This document shows positions 22,682 through 33,429 of a stretch of DNA of 64,000 nucleotides, piece after piece. The DNA comes from Azolla pinnata (Eukaryota; Streptophyta; Polypodiopsida; Salviniales; Salviniaceae), in NCBI GenBank assembly GCA_037176905.1, contig JBBBWG010014001.1:1-64000 (forward strand). The letters run 5' to 3'. The position numbers were made by a program, and so were the translations under genes. The notes below the pieces were generated by a model that did not search any database, was not told the origin of the DNA, and was given only the letters and a program-made list of their open reading frames with translations. Every line of letters begins with the position of its first letter. Positions within the stretch are counted from its first letter, which is position 1.

Positions 22682-23673
22682 CTCCATTGCTTCTTTTTCT
22701 GTTTCTTGTTTCCTGTAAATCGCCCAATTGCCCATCACTCTTTCTCTGCAGAAATGCTCGTCTTCCCCGGCGGGTGGGCTCTTCACTTTCCGCGTGTTTC
22801 TCTGAACATGTAGCTAGATGGATGGATCGATGGATGGAGCTTTGTTTGGTGGTTTCCTTTTACAATTTGTTGGGCATTTTGCAGGGAAGAAGGTCCACCA
22901 TGGTTCCCTTGGCTCGTGCAGGAAAGACGAGGGGTCGCAGTAGAAGGGGAAACGAGACGACCCGGTGAGTCATGGAGATTCCTCAGTTTCACATGGTTGC
23001 TGTAATTAGGGTTTATCAAGTGTTAGGGTAAAGGGGTGTCTTTCTTAAGCCTTGGCAGCTGGCATTGTTCTGGGTTAGAGATGGAGGTCATTTCCTCTGC
23101 TTCACGTTGGCCATTGCAGTCAATATTGGGATTAGGGTTAGGGTTAAGGCTATGGCTATGGCTCTCTTTTTCAGGTAAAATGTAGTGAGTAGTTAGTTAG
23201 AGGTAAAGATGAATGTGTCATTGCCCCTGATTCACATGGCTGGCATAACTGGTTGGGGTTAGGTTTAGGGTTAGGTTTAGGGTTAGGTTTAGGGTTATGC
23301 TTTCTCTGTGTTGAAATGGCGATGGAAGCATTGTTTGGGCTCACATGGGTAGTGAAAATTAGGGTTCATCAGATGCATGGATTCATGCAGACCAACAAAC
23401 TGAAGGCATGTACAGATATAGATATATACTATTGTCAAGGCCCATGTTCTTGGGGTAAATATGCATACTTAGATGCAAAATGTCAACGCCCATGTTTTTT
23501 CCATCTTCCATCCATCTCTCTGCTTGCTTGCTTCCTATCTTGTCCTTTCCTTTCCTTTCCTTCCCTTTCCTTTCCTTGCTTGCTTGCTTGTTGTTTGCTT
23601 GCTTGCTTGTTTGCTTGCTTGCAAATAAGAAGAAGCCATTGCAAAGAAAGGCAAATGTTTATATGCATTAGCT
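22640..23673 (+). promoter_or_regulatory. Probable promoter and 5' UTR of the TMEM128-like gene
   Basis: A (ttc)n tract at 22650-22684 precedes a likely non-coding first exon ending at the donor CG|gtgagtca near 22967. That exon contains an ATG in good context at about 22900 (frame MVPLARAGKTRGRSRRGNE). Its frame does not continue into the next exon, so it would act as an upstream ORF if transcribed. The intron carries TTAGGGTT repeats (23128-23150, 23255-23300) and a (cttgctt)n tract (23520-23620). Confidence 0.35.
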
Positions 23674-25240
23674 ATGGCTTTGCACAAATTCAAGCAGTCC
23701 AGGTCCTACATCCTTGACCTAGAGCTCGAATCGCAGCGTCATTCCATACCCCATAGCCCGATCAAGCCCAACAACCACATCGCTCCGAGTCCACCGCCCA
23801 CGAGCATCGCTTCCACCTTGCGACGCTTCCATGGCTATTGCTCCAAGCTCACCGTGCTCCGGCTGCAGGATTTACATCACGCCCTCGCGCTACTGTCGTG
23901 GCCTGCTCGCGTCCGTAACTCCATCTGCATCGCTGCCATCCTGTGCATCATCTACTTCGGGGACTCCCGATCCAATCTCGTGGCTCTTCTCGCCTTCGAT
24001 CCTCGCATTCACAGGTAACGAATCATATCCCTCGGCATAAAAACTGCTTTTTTTCTTGATTGTTTTCGGCAAGAAAAAAAAAACAAAATCCTGGAAGGAA
24101 GGAGGGGAACGAAGGCATTCGCAGGCGCTGATCGATGTGTATGCATATGGTAAGAATGAATGCATCCAAAGGCTTGATGGACTGCCTAGCTCTCGATGTC
24201 ATGTGCAGTTTATTTGGGAGTGTGGGTTTTGGGAAGCATCAAATTTCGATGCCATTTCAAAGTGAATATGCTTAGACGTAACCTGATGATGGTTGGTTCA
24301 TATGTTTCGAAGCTCGTTCGGTATACATTCCTTTATGAAGCAGTATATCACTGCTTCGCCTGTCTTGTTCCACCTAGTTGTAAATTCTTCGATTGATGTT
24401 GCAGGATTCCACTATATGTGGGGGTGGTGTGCCTCACATGTGATGTTTGTATGCTCTCGTACGTCTCCCTCCTCCAGCTCGCGGTGCCGGAATTCGTGTT
24501 GGTTGCCTTTGCAGTGGTTGCTTTGCTTACTTTCATGCTGTGAGTCCACAAACCCTTCACATGAGTAGAATCAGTGAGACAAGAATGTTTAATAAGCCTT
24601 GCCATTTTAACCTGTGATCGTAACTCATCCCAGCTTTAACTTAGTAGAAAAAGTATAACTTGAAATTGGCATCACCTTCTGGAGAGCTAAGAACCCAAAA
24701 TGGTTCTAGTCCAATTGGGCAAGGCACGGGAACCAAGGGGCTGTGAGTTCACCCTTATTTATAGCATAGTATTTCAAAAGGTTCATTGTATAGCAGTGCA
24801 CATGACTTACCATCAGGGCAAGCTTGAGTTAGAAAAAGAAGTATCAATAGCTTGTTAAGTTTGACATGACACGAGAGAAAACGCAGAATCGTCTGCATGT
24901 GTGTATCCTATCATCTATGATGAGATTATAATGATGAGAGGCACAGATGCAGAACACAAAAATCACCCACGATTGTCTGGTTTTTGTGGTGTTCAGGTTC
25001 AGCTACGCGTTGTGGCCAATTTGGGGGCTCCTAGTACTGCCAATGCTAGTAAGCATTCAAGGCCATTCTTTTACGAACCCTCTCTGGTTCTTGTGCTAGA
25101 AGCTGAGAACCTCTTTGGTCCTTTCTCTTCTTACGGGCGTGTCCATGCAGCTCGCATTTTTCATGGCATTTGGAGCCATCGTAGCTCCATGTTCAGGTCT
25201 TCATGTCAGCTTGGAGAAACCGGATACCCCACGGATCTGA
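23674..25240 (+). CDS. TMEM128-like multipass membrane protein
   Basis: Exons 23674-24014, 24405-24539, 24997-25048 and 25151-25240 join in frame to about 205 aa. The N-terminal 75 residues are polar, Ser/Pro-rich and cytosolic in style. About four hydrophobic segments follow: CIAAILCIIYFG; IPLYVGVVCLTCDVCMLSYV; VPEFVLVAFAVVALLTFML; and GLLVLPML-LAFFMAFGAIVA. The block YALWPIWGLLVLPML resembles the IALWHVWSFF region of animal TMEM128, a small ER or endomembrane protein of unknown function; that is the basis for the name. The start was chosen as the first ATG after a tatgcattag|CT acceptor. The C-terminus assumes no splice after exon 4. An uncharacterised four-pass protein is the safe reading. 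Confidence 0.6.
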
Positions 25241-26690
25241 ATGGCTTTCAAAAAACAGACTCTTGAGGATTGGGGTCCAAGGTAATACTGTCCTCACCGA
25301 CCTTATTGATCAACGAAGGGCGTAATACTGATCTTTGTTAACTTATTTGCCGATCCTATCAGGCCCCAAATATTGAATGGATGGGAATTCAAGATGCAGC
25401 CAGATCAGAATCACAAATGTGAGGGTCAAATGTGCCAGCACACGGTGTAAAGCTCCTGTGTTAACGTCCACCGTTGTACGAGTGAAAAAGAATGGTATCG
25501 TTTTGTATTTTACACGATTGACTGTACTGCTCATGCTTTCATCACGGCAGGGATTGGTTTTGGGATTCTATGCGCACATACAAACGTCGGCAAATGGAAG
25601 TGCTACTTGTTGGCGATGGTGCCTACCTAGAATTATCATAATGTGTGCAGTATAGATGAGATAGAGTCACACAAATGATCAGAGACGAATGCTCTTAGCA
25701 ATCATAGGAAGCAAGAAACCTTGGATGCTTGATGGTTGAAGTACATACACGTGCATGATTGTCATGAGCTAGAAGTTGCAGCAATGTATATATCTTATCT
25801 TTTTGGCTACTCCTAAGAACTAGTTAAGAAAGATAGATTCAAAGCATGAATCAGAGAGAGGATTACAATGTGTATTCGGCTCATAATTATAGATCAAAGT
25901 GCTCCTTGTAATGGACATTTACAGAACAGATAATCGAAGCATTGATTCATAAAGCATTTAGATCATTCGTCTTTCAAATGATCTCGTTTAACTTAACCAT
26001 CAGTAATTTATTGTTTTTTGAGTGAATCTAACATTCTTGAAGATTTGGTCGATTGATTTACTGGTTACACTTGATCATTTCCACCCACATATGCAGAGGT
26101 CTGATGCTTTTTTAGAAGCCATGACATTTGGTTGAATCGAGCATTCTTTTAGTCAAGATTGGGAAATAATCACGAGTATCCATCAGGAGCCGATAAGCCC
26201 TGTTTCTGGTTCATCGAGCGGCGCCTTCCCAATATAGATGTTTCTTCTCCTTGACACATCCAACTGTTCAATCTTATTGGATCTTATTGTATCTTTCTTT
26301 CTTTCTTGCTTTCTTTCTTTCTTTCTGCATGAGCAAAGCATGCAGAACCTGTCATCATCAGAAGGGGTTTTCTTCTTTCATGGGGCCTTTAAAGAGGTGA
26401 TGTATGGGACTGTTCGAAACGTCCCTACAAAACGAGATCGGAGCTGAATTATTACTCGGAAGATTTCAGTACCGGTGAATATGAAAGTTCTAACATAATG
26501 GGCTCTTCTGATTTCGATCCCCCCCCCAAATTGGATGTCGCGAATTACTCGTTCAAGATGCGATTTGGGCATAGTTAATAATCGAACAAAGTATGCATGG
26601 CCATCTGATCGGATCGCAGGGGCTTGTCGCGAGCAATTACGAACGATGCAAAACGCAGATTCATCTTAGGGCTTGAGCTTAATCGATGAA
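25241..26690. other. Intergenic; no gene recognised
   Basis: The stretch holds a (tttc)n run near 26292-26325 and otherwise ordinary AT-rich sequence. No exon with splice support was found. Confidence 0.4.
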
Positions 26691-26699
26691 AGTGATTGA

Positions 26700-26780
26700 A
26701 GCATTAACCAGTGGATTAATCGGTGGATCAATCGGTGGATTAATCGATGGATTAATCTGTGGATTAAACGGTGCGTTAGC
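26700..26780. repeat. 12-bp minisatellite (gattaatcggtg)
   Basis: About seven units of gattaatc-ggtg/gatg run head to tail with single-base changes. Confidence 0.8.
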
Positions 26781-26869
26781 TGGTGTATTAACATGCTGGA
26801 ATCGATCATAGATGCAGCCAAAGCGGAGACGATCCGATCCAACGCTAATAATATTGTCGAGCTAGCGAT

Positions 26870-27530
26870 CTTCGCCATCATCGTCGTCGTCATCATCACC
26901 GTGATGTAGTTGATCTGAAGCAGCTGCTGTGCAGATTCATCAATGAGGTTCGCCATGGCTGAATGATGATGCAGAAAACAAACAGCTTCATCCTCATCAT
27001 TGTACTCAAGCCCTACTTGCCATCGCCATCATCACCATCTTCACCACCATCACCATCATCATCATCATCAGCATCAGCATCTTGATCTTTGATCTTTGAT
27101 CTTCTTCTTCTGCTCCTTCTGAATTATCATCATCATCATCATCATCAGCTTCTTGAGCTTCATCAGCAGCATCAGCATCATGTTTCTGCAGACTTTTTCT
27201 CTTTTGTCACTTGTCATTTGTCAGAAGCAAAAAGAAAGTACTGATCATGAACAGTCATGGACTCTTTGCAGGAGCTAAGTCCTTTTCTCTTTTTAAATGG
27301 GGCTCGATCGATCTGCAGCAGCTCCGACCCATTTATAGGCTTTTGCTTCTTCTTTAGGCAAGCTCTCTGCTTTTGCTCTGATCATCTTCATCACCATCAT
27401 CATCATCTGCCCTGATTCTTCTTCTTCTTCTTCTTCTTCTTCTGCATGAGCTGGGAGAAGAGGAGGATCATCAGCTGCTTCTTCCTCTTTTATGATGATC
27501 ATATATACGTAGATTACAGTCATTTAGCGG
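26870..27530. repeat. Trinucleotide-rich tract (cat/ttc)n
   Basis: Interrupted runs of cat/atc (26875-26900, 27025-27075, 27125-27150, 27385-27405) and ttc (27415-27445) dominate this stretch. The low-complexity open frames they create are not credible genes. Confidence 0.7.
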
Positions 27531-28610
27531 CCATGGAAGGAATTCTGAGCAGATTACATCCATCAATTCATGCCTGTGCAGATTACTAAATAGACAACAT
27601 CATTCATGCATCTGATGCAATATATTAAGCTGCCATGGCCGATATTCCTGCACTACTGGATCAAAGTCTACTAGAGATCAGCATATATATATAACATGTC
27701 ATGTTGAACAACACCAGCTATATTGCATATTGCATGTAGAGATGCTGCAGAGATTATCATGCGTGATTGTTTTGATGGAATTTGTGTATGGATTAGTCAA
27801 TAGGCGCGCCCATTATAGTGGATGGATTGTTGAAGGGAATCAAGCCTGGCTCGAGGCCATCTGCTGATAGCTAGTGTTGATTAATTCTGAATTAAGGGTT
27901 CCAGAATATCATCACTACTGATTTGATCATCAATTCTCAGACTTGTTGCTTGCATGAAATTCATGCTGCATAAAGTGCATATTGCATTGTTATATCTATC
28001 TATGATTATATAGCGTTTATGCATGCATTCTGATGTGATTAATCATACATGATATAACCTGCTGTGATATATTTGCATCTACGCATGCAATCAGCAGCAG
28101 GATGGCGTCGGACCAGGCTTCATTCCCTTCACCATACAAGCTCCAATTTCAACTGCTTAATTAATTAGCTTTGATCAGGTGGTGATTAATGTGTCGTCAA
28201 ATCCTCTTAATTACGTCTTTAATCCGAATGTCGTGATCAGCAGCATCATCTGATCATTCGTAGCATTAATGTCAACTTTAGAGATTCGTTTCGATTTTTC
28301 TATTAATCCGCGGCGGCGGTAGGCTAATTAGCAGCTGCGATGTAATTAAGGGTTAATTAATTCCCTCTAGATTGTGCTCCTAATCACATCACGGATGTAA
28401 TTAATCCCCCGATCATAATACATTGGGGACATGGTAATTAGCGACGTCGGCCCGTTGTTAATGCAGAATGCAGCAGCAAATTGCTCTGAGATCGATAATT
28501 CCGCTCATGGGTCCTTAATGATCTCTTCCTAATTAGGGATAGTTAATCATATTCCTACTAGTCTTATATCGTCAAGATTAACAGTGTTGAATTCACCGTG
28601 TGATGCATTA
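27531..28610. other. Intergenic; attaat-rich, no gene recognised
   Basis: Many ttaatta and gatcat words occur, with scattered tgcatgc motifs. No coding exon or RNA gene could be supported. Confidence 0.4.
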
Positions 28611-28611
28611 A

Positions 28612-28745
28612 TCGCCGGCAATTGCTCCGAAATCGTTGGCAATTGCTCCGAAATCGTTGGCAATTGCTCCGAAATTGTTGGCGATCGCTACTAAATCCTT
28701 GGCAATCGCTCTTAAATCGTTGGCGATCCCTCCTAAATCGTTGAC
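28612..28745. repeat. ~21-bp minisatellite, about six units
   Basis: Six units of the type ggcaattgctccgaaatcgtt are repeated with point changes. The unit is a multiple of three, so both strands stay open as short repeat peptides. Confidence 0.85.
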
Positions 28746-29035
28746 GATCGAATCCTACCTGCAGCACCATCTGATGATCAGATCTGTTTGTGGAATCATA
28801 ATGGTGCTACAACTATCATAATGGAGCAAGCAGATTAGAATTACGAGTCGCGACTATTATTTGTATGTTGTTGGATCGAATTGAAGCATATCTGCAACGG
28901 AGAATCATCAGATTAAGGCCGGTGACCGGATCACGCAGATCAGTAACCGATCACATCATGCGATTCTGGCCTATGTCAGACGGCGAATTGTCCTAGAAAA
29001 GTTTACCAGGACAATTCCACGGTTTACTTGCAAAT

Positions 29036-29465
29036 CCTCTAGGGTTTAGGGCTTACCTGCCAATCCCTTTATTCGTCAATCACTAGGGTTTACGGTTTCG
29101 GGTTCACTTGTAAATCCTCTAGGGTTTAAGGTTTAGGGTTTTATTTGCCAATCCTCTTGGGATTTAGGGTTGACTTGTCAATCCTCTAGTTCAAGGTTTA
29201 GGGATACTTGTCAATCTCTTGATCGGGGCAACATAACTTTAGGGTTTAGGGTTTAGGGTTTAGGGTTTAGGGTTTAGGGTTTAGGGCTCCTTGTCCATCT
29301 TCTGAGTGGGCAACAGAACGATAGGGTTTAGGGTTTGGCTCTTGTCAATCTTGCGATCGCAACAACAATGTGGAGCAGGTTAGGGTTTAGGGTTAGGGTT
29401 CATGGACCCTTGCAACCTAGCCCTAGGGTTTTAGGGTTTAGGGTTTAGGGTTTAGGGTTTAACAT
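29036..29465. repeat. Interstitial telomeric repeats (TTTAGGG)n
   Basis: The Arabidopsis-type plant telomere unit occurs in clusters. The best is a perfect run of seven copies at about 29237-29286. Others lie at 29380-29400 and 29430-29461, with decayed copies mixed with tgccaatcctct-type spacers between 29036 and 29215. The G-rich strand is the plus strand throughout. Confidence 0.92.
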
Positions 29466-29599
29466 CTCTTAGGGGTTCCACTGTCGGCTGTTCCGATCAT
29501 AAACCGTCGCAGGACAGGTAATGATAATGGGAACAGTTTTTTCACTCCCTCGGTAAAAAAAAAAACAACAAACAAAACCGTTTCGTTTCTACAAAAGGC

Positions 29600-29610
29600 G
29601 GCCTAACGAT

Positions 29611-29642
<32 letters not shown>

Positions 29643-29800
29643 GCGATGGCGGTTTGATCGAAAAATATTCGATCAACCGATTGATCGATCGATCGATTAC
29701 ATGTACATAGCCAACAAGCGGACGATATGATCGACGATTGAAGGCAGAACGTCGACGACGGATTGCCGTTGCATTATTGTTGTTGTTGTTGTTGTTGTTG
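29600..29800. repeat. Simple repeats: (gat)n, (gatc)n and (gtt)n
   Basis: A (gat)9-like run lies at 29612-29642, gatcgatcgatcgat near 29680 and (gtt)7 at about 29778-29800. They create spurious Ser- and Gln-rich open frames. Confidence 0.85.
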
Positions 29801-30124
29801 TACTTCGAGCGACTCATCATGTTCATGGACTTTATGAGCTTTTGTGGTGCTTGTTGGTTCTGGTTGTCCGAATCGATCGGATTCGATCGCTACGGTCGAA
29901 CGACGACAACGAGTTCCTGAAAGCCCCAATTGTTTGTTTGTTTTGTTTTGTTTTTTTTTTACCTGACTTGCGTCACATCCGCTCCGTGACCGATCCGAGA
30001 TCCACAATGAGTTTTAGTTCGCTCCCGACAACTTGTTGGTACTTTGATTTTTTTTCGCGACGTGCTTTTTGACCCTTCTTCTTTCTTCAGCTTCGTCGTC
30101 TTCTTCTTCTTCTTCTTCTTCTTC

Positions 30125-30615
30125 TTTCCATAAAAAGATTCATACTAGTATTAATGGTTTTTCCATAAGAAGAGAATTACCAGTATTGATGGTTTTCTCA
30201 TAAAAAGATTCATATTAATATCAATGTTTTTTTTTTCATAAGAAAGATTCATACTAGTATTAATGGTTTCTTCAGTGAAAAGATTCATACTAGTATTAAT
30301 GGTTTCGTTAGTGAGAAGATTCATACTAGTATTAATGGTTTCATCAGTGATAAGATTCATATTAGTATTAATGGTTTCTTCAGTGAAAAGATTCATACTA
30401 GTATTAATGGTTTCTTCGGTGAAAAGATTCATACTAGTAATAATGGTTTCTTCAATACTAAGATTAATACTAGTATTAACGGTTTCTTTAGTGAAAAGAT
30501 TCATGCTAATATTAATGGCTTTTCGATAAAAGAATTCATACTGGTTTTTCAATAAGAAGATTCACACTAGTACTAATGGTTTTCTAATAAAAAGATTCAT
30601 ACTAGTATTAATGGC
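30125..30615. repeat. 36-bp minisatellite, about twelve units
   Basis: The unit is close to gaaaagattcatactagt then attaatggtttcttcagt, with 36-base spacing conserved over most of the array. Because 36 is divisible by three, the minus strand stays open for 133 codons (repeat TEETINTSMNLF) and the plus strand for 88 (repeat VSSVKRFILVLM). I see no promoter or family match, so I treat it as a repeat, not a gene. Confidence 0.9.
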
Positions 30616-31240
30616 GTGCATTGTACACGTTGAACCAAGCATGAGCAATTACAAATTGTTCTCAACTGATTTAAATTTCATACAAAATTGGATCTTTCCT
30701 TGAACCTACATACTTGAAGAAGAGGCCGATTTTGTAATATTCTCGCTCCTCCTTCTTCCTTGCTGCACCTACTTGAGGAGGGAAGAAATTCCTCTTGTCG
30801 GGGCCCAGGATCGGGGCGATCGGGGCTGCATCATGGCGCTCGATCTGCCACCATCCATGGCTCGATCGATCATTTATGGTCGCGATGAGCTTTTCAAGAC
30901 GTTGAACGGGCGAAAGAAAAGACAGCGAGCGGAAAACACAGATCCAGATCTTTCGTTTTCTTATGTACAGAGGTTATTTGCGAGGACGATGCAGGCTTTT
31001 GTGAACTGCTGCCGCCCCGCGTGGGACGGATAACTCCTGTGAACCCCAACAAACTCCCCCGTAAAAGGACTACTCTCGGCTTGTAAAAGCTCGGACGTGT
31101 AAACAAATGATTCCAAATTCACCCTCGGTGGACCGAGTTTCTTCAGTGTTTCGTCGCCGCAGAGTATCGCTGGTCTGAACCGAGATCAGATACATTATTT
31201 TTCTTTTCGCAAATGTATGTTTTGTATCTTAAAACAAAAT
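30616..31240. other. Intergenic with one 86-codon open frame of unknown status
   Basis: A GC-richer frame at 30773-31033 (plus) begins MRREEIPLVGAQDRGDR and has no recognised family. It could be an exon or chance. Nothing else is visible. Confidence 0.25.
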
Positions 31241-31244
31241 GACA

Positions 31245-31620
31245 ATACAGAAAAAAAAAAACCCCTTGCTGTTGAAACTACTTCTAAGGTGTTGCAATAC
31301 TAAATAACATAAATCTAACCTTTCTGAGGCCATACAACATAATTTTTTTTTCCCTTCTCTATTTCGTAAATGTATGTTTGTATTAAAACAACATGACAAT
31401 AAAAAAAAAACCATGCTATTCTTCTTCTTCTTTTTCGTAAATGTTTGTTTGTATTAAAACAACATGACAATACAATCTTCTTATTCTTTTTCGTAAATGT
31501 TTGTATTAAAACAACATGACAATACAATCTTCTTCTTCTTTTTCGTAAATGTTTGTTTGTATTAAAACAACATGACCATACCAAAAAACCTTTGCTATTC
31601 TTCTTCTTTTTCTTCAACAG
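31245..31620. repeat. ~55-60-bp minisatellite, about five units
   Basis: Units of tttgtattaaaacaacatga, caata, a (ttc)n stretch and ttttcgtaaatgt are repeated at about 31376, 31448, 31501, 31556 and, decayed, 31220. Confidence 0.85.
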
Positions 31621-31847
31621 ATCTTGAATCAAGTGAAAAAAAGGGTCCCGAAAGACTACTTACAAATGAGCTTTCTCACCTTAGAGAGGATGCTAGAGAA
31701 CAGGTTTTATTCTTGCGTGAATCTTATGCTTTTAGCATGTTTTTTTGTTCATTCTCTTGGGATGTGTTTTGATGTGATCACACACAAGTATTATGTTTTT
31801 TTTGCATGTTTTTAAGATTTCTTGTATTTTTGAAGCTACATTTGTTG

Positions 31848-33425
31848 GAGGCCGTGTGGGCATCGAGCAACATTGCTGGAGACTCGCAAAATGCAGAGAT
31901 TCAGTATTGAGCCATGATTCAGTTATGCCTTTGCTTGCTCAAACGAACGAGAATGCAAAAAAATTTCAATGCTTAAGAATGCAAAAAAGTTTCGATGTTT
32001 AAGAATGCAACTTGGACTCTGTCAGACTTGTGCAGGGGAGAATCACCTCTCCATTTTGAGCTTGTATACCATTCGAAATGCTCTGAATTAGCTTATACTT
32101 TCAATTTGAGGGGAGTTGAAGCCTGATCGGTGTGGGATTACAATGCACTTCACAACTGATTCACTCTTCAGACCAAGATGTGCTTGTAGATGGCATTGCG
32201 TGCTGGGCATTATCATATCTTTCTGATGGCCCAAATGAAAGGATTCAGGCTGTTATGGAATCAGATTCTGGTGTTTGTTGCAGGATCATAGAGCTATGAA
32301 TGTAAGACCTTAAATATTTTTCATCAGAATATTAAGTTGTGTCTTAAATAACATAGGACCCATTCCCACTTTATTTAATCTTCATATTTTTCTCCACCTA
32401 AATCAAGAAGGATTCATGCAGGCACAGCTCTCCATCTATTCTGGTGCCGGCTTTAAGAACTGTTGGAAACTTTGTAACCGGAGATGACACACAAACTCAG
32501 GTAATTTCTTTGGAATATCTTGAATCTGAAATATGCACATATTTATCTTTGCTATAGTTTCATCAGCAGTACAGGCCATCTGTTTTTTCGTCTCTGATCA
32601 GACTCAATTGGCATTTGTCATCCTTATCATTCTATGCTATAATTGCGGATTTGTGTTTCTATGCCTAGATTATCTGTCACTGAAACATATTAAGTGCTAG
32701 TTTTATGTACAGTATATGCTTTATTGTCAAGTTCTTCCATGTCTTCTCTCACAACTTCATTAATGTAGGCTGTAATTGATGCAAATATTATTCCGCCCCT
32801 ACCAGACTGCTTGCAGATGCAGAATTGGAAATCAAGAAAGAGACTCCATGTGCAATCTCAAACACGACATCTGGGGGAACATATGGTCAGATAAAGTAAT
32901 TTCCTATGCTTTCCATGGTTATTGTTTTAATTTAAACTAGATTTTGCTACACACGTGGTCAGTAAATGCAATTTGGGGATTAAGATTGTGCATGCTAACA
33001 TCTACATGCTTATGTTCTCAAATATATTGATGAACGTACTAGATTTCTGACAAACTCAAACTTGTGGGGTAGGTATCTCCTAAACCAAGGTTGCATCAAA
33101 CCAGTATATGATCTTCTAACATGTTCCGATCCATGCATAATCACAGCATGCTTAGAAGGGCTTGAAAACATACTCAAAGTTTCTGAAGCTGAAAAGAATC
33201 GTGGAAACCAGTATGTGATCTTCTAACATGTCCCGATCCACGCAAAGTCACAGTATGCTTCGAAGGGCTTGAAAACATACTCAAAGTTTCTGAAGCTGAA
33301 AAGGATCGTGGAAACACCGGTCGGTGGTATAATTTTATATTGCCAACATATTGATGGAAGTGCATGAGAAAATTTTGAAATAGGTGATAAGGCAGTTAAG
33401 CTTTTGGAAACATATTGGGGGGATG
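31848..33425 (+). pseudogene. Importin-alpha pseudogene fragment (ARM repeats), introns retained
   Basis: Blocks of importin-alpha (the NLS-binding nuclear import adaptor) appear in order on the plus strand. They are AVWASSNIAGDS at ~31850, LSHDSVMPLLAQTNENAK at ~31910, NATWTLSDLCRGESP at ~31995, [20 protein letters not shown] at ~32172, [19 protein letters not shown] at ~32435, AVIDANIIPPL at ~32769, GCIKPVYDLLTCSDP at ~33090 and GDKAVKLLETYWG at ~33385. The IBB domain and first ARM repeats are absent. The blocks lie in different frames and are broken by frameshifts and stops (for instance after RIIEL near 32298). Spacers between blocks look like introns with remnant gt/ag sites, so it arose by DNA duplication and not by retrocopying. 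A 107-bp segment (33098-33204) is duplicated at 33205-33311, which breaks the frame. Confidence 0.88.
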
Positions 33426-33429
33426 AGGA

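Noticed and set aside
22650-22690. Ser-run frame over the (ttc)n tract
   Set aside because: It is a microsatellite translation. The tract sits in a likely 5' leader.
28612-28745. Regularly spaced short repeats considered as a CRISPR array
   Set aside because: The units are contiguous without unique spacers and the DNA is a plant nuclear genome. It is an ordinary minisatellite.
31572-31815. Open frames just before the importin-alpha fragment as its N-terminal exon
   Set aside because: They show no IBB or first ARM repeat sequence, so they are not part of the copy.
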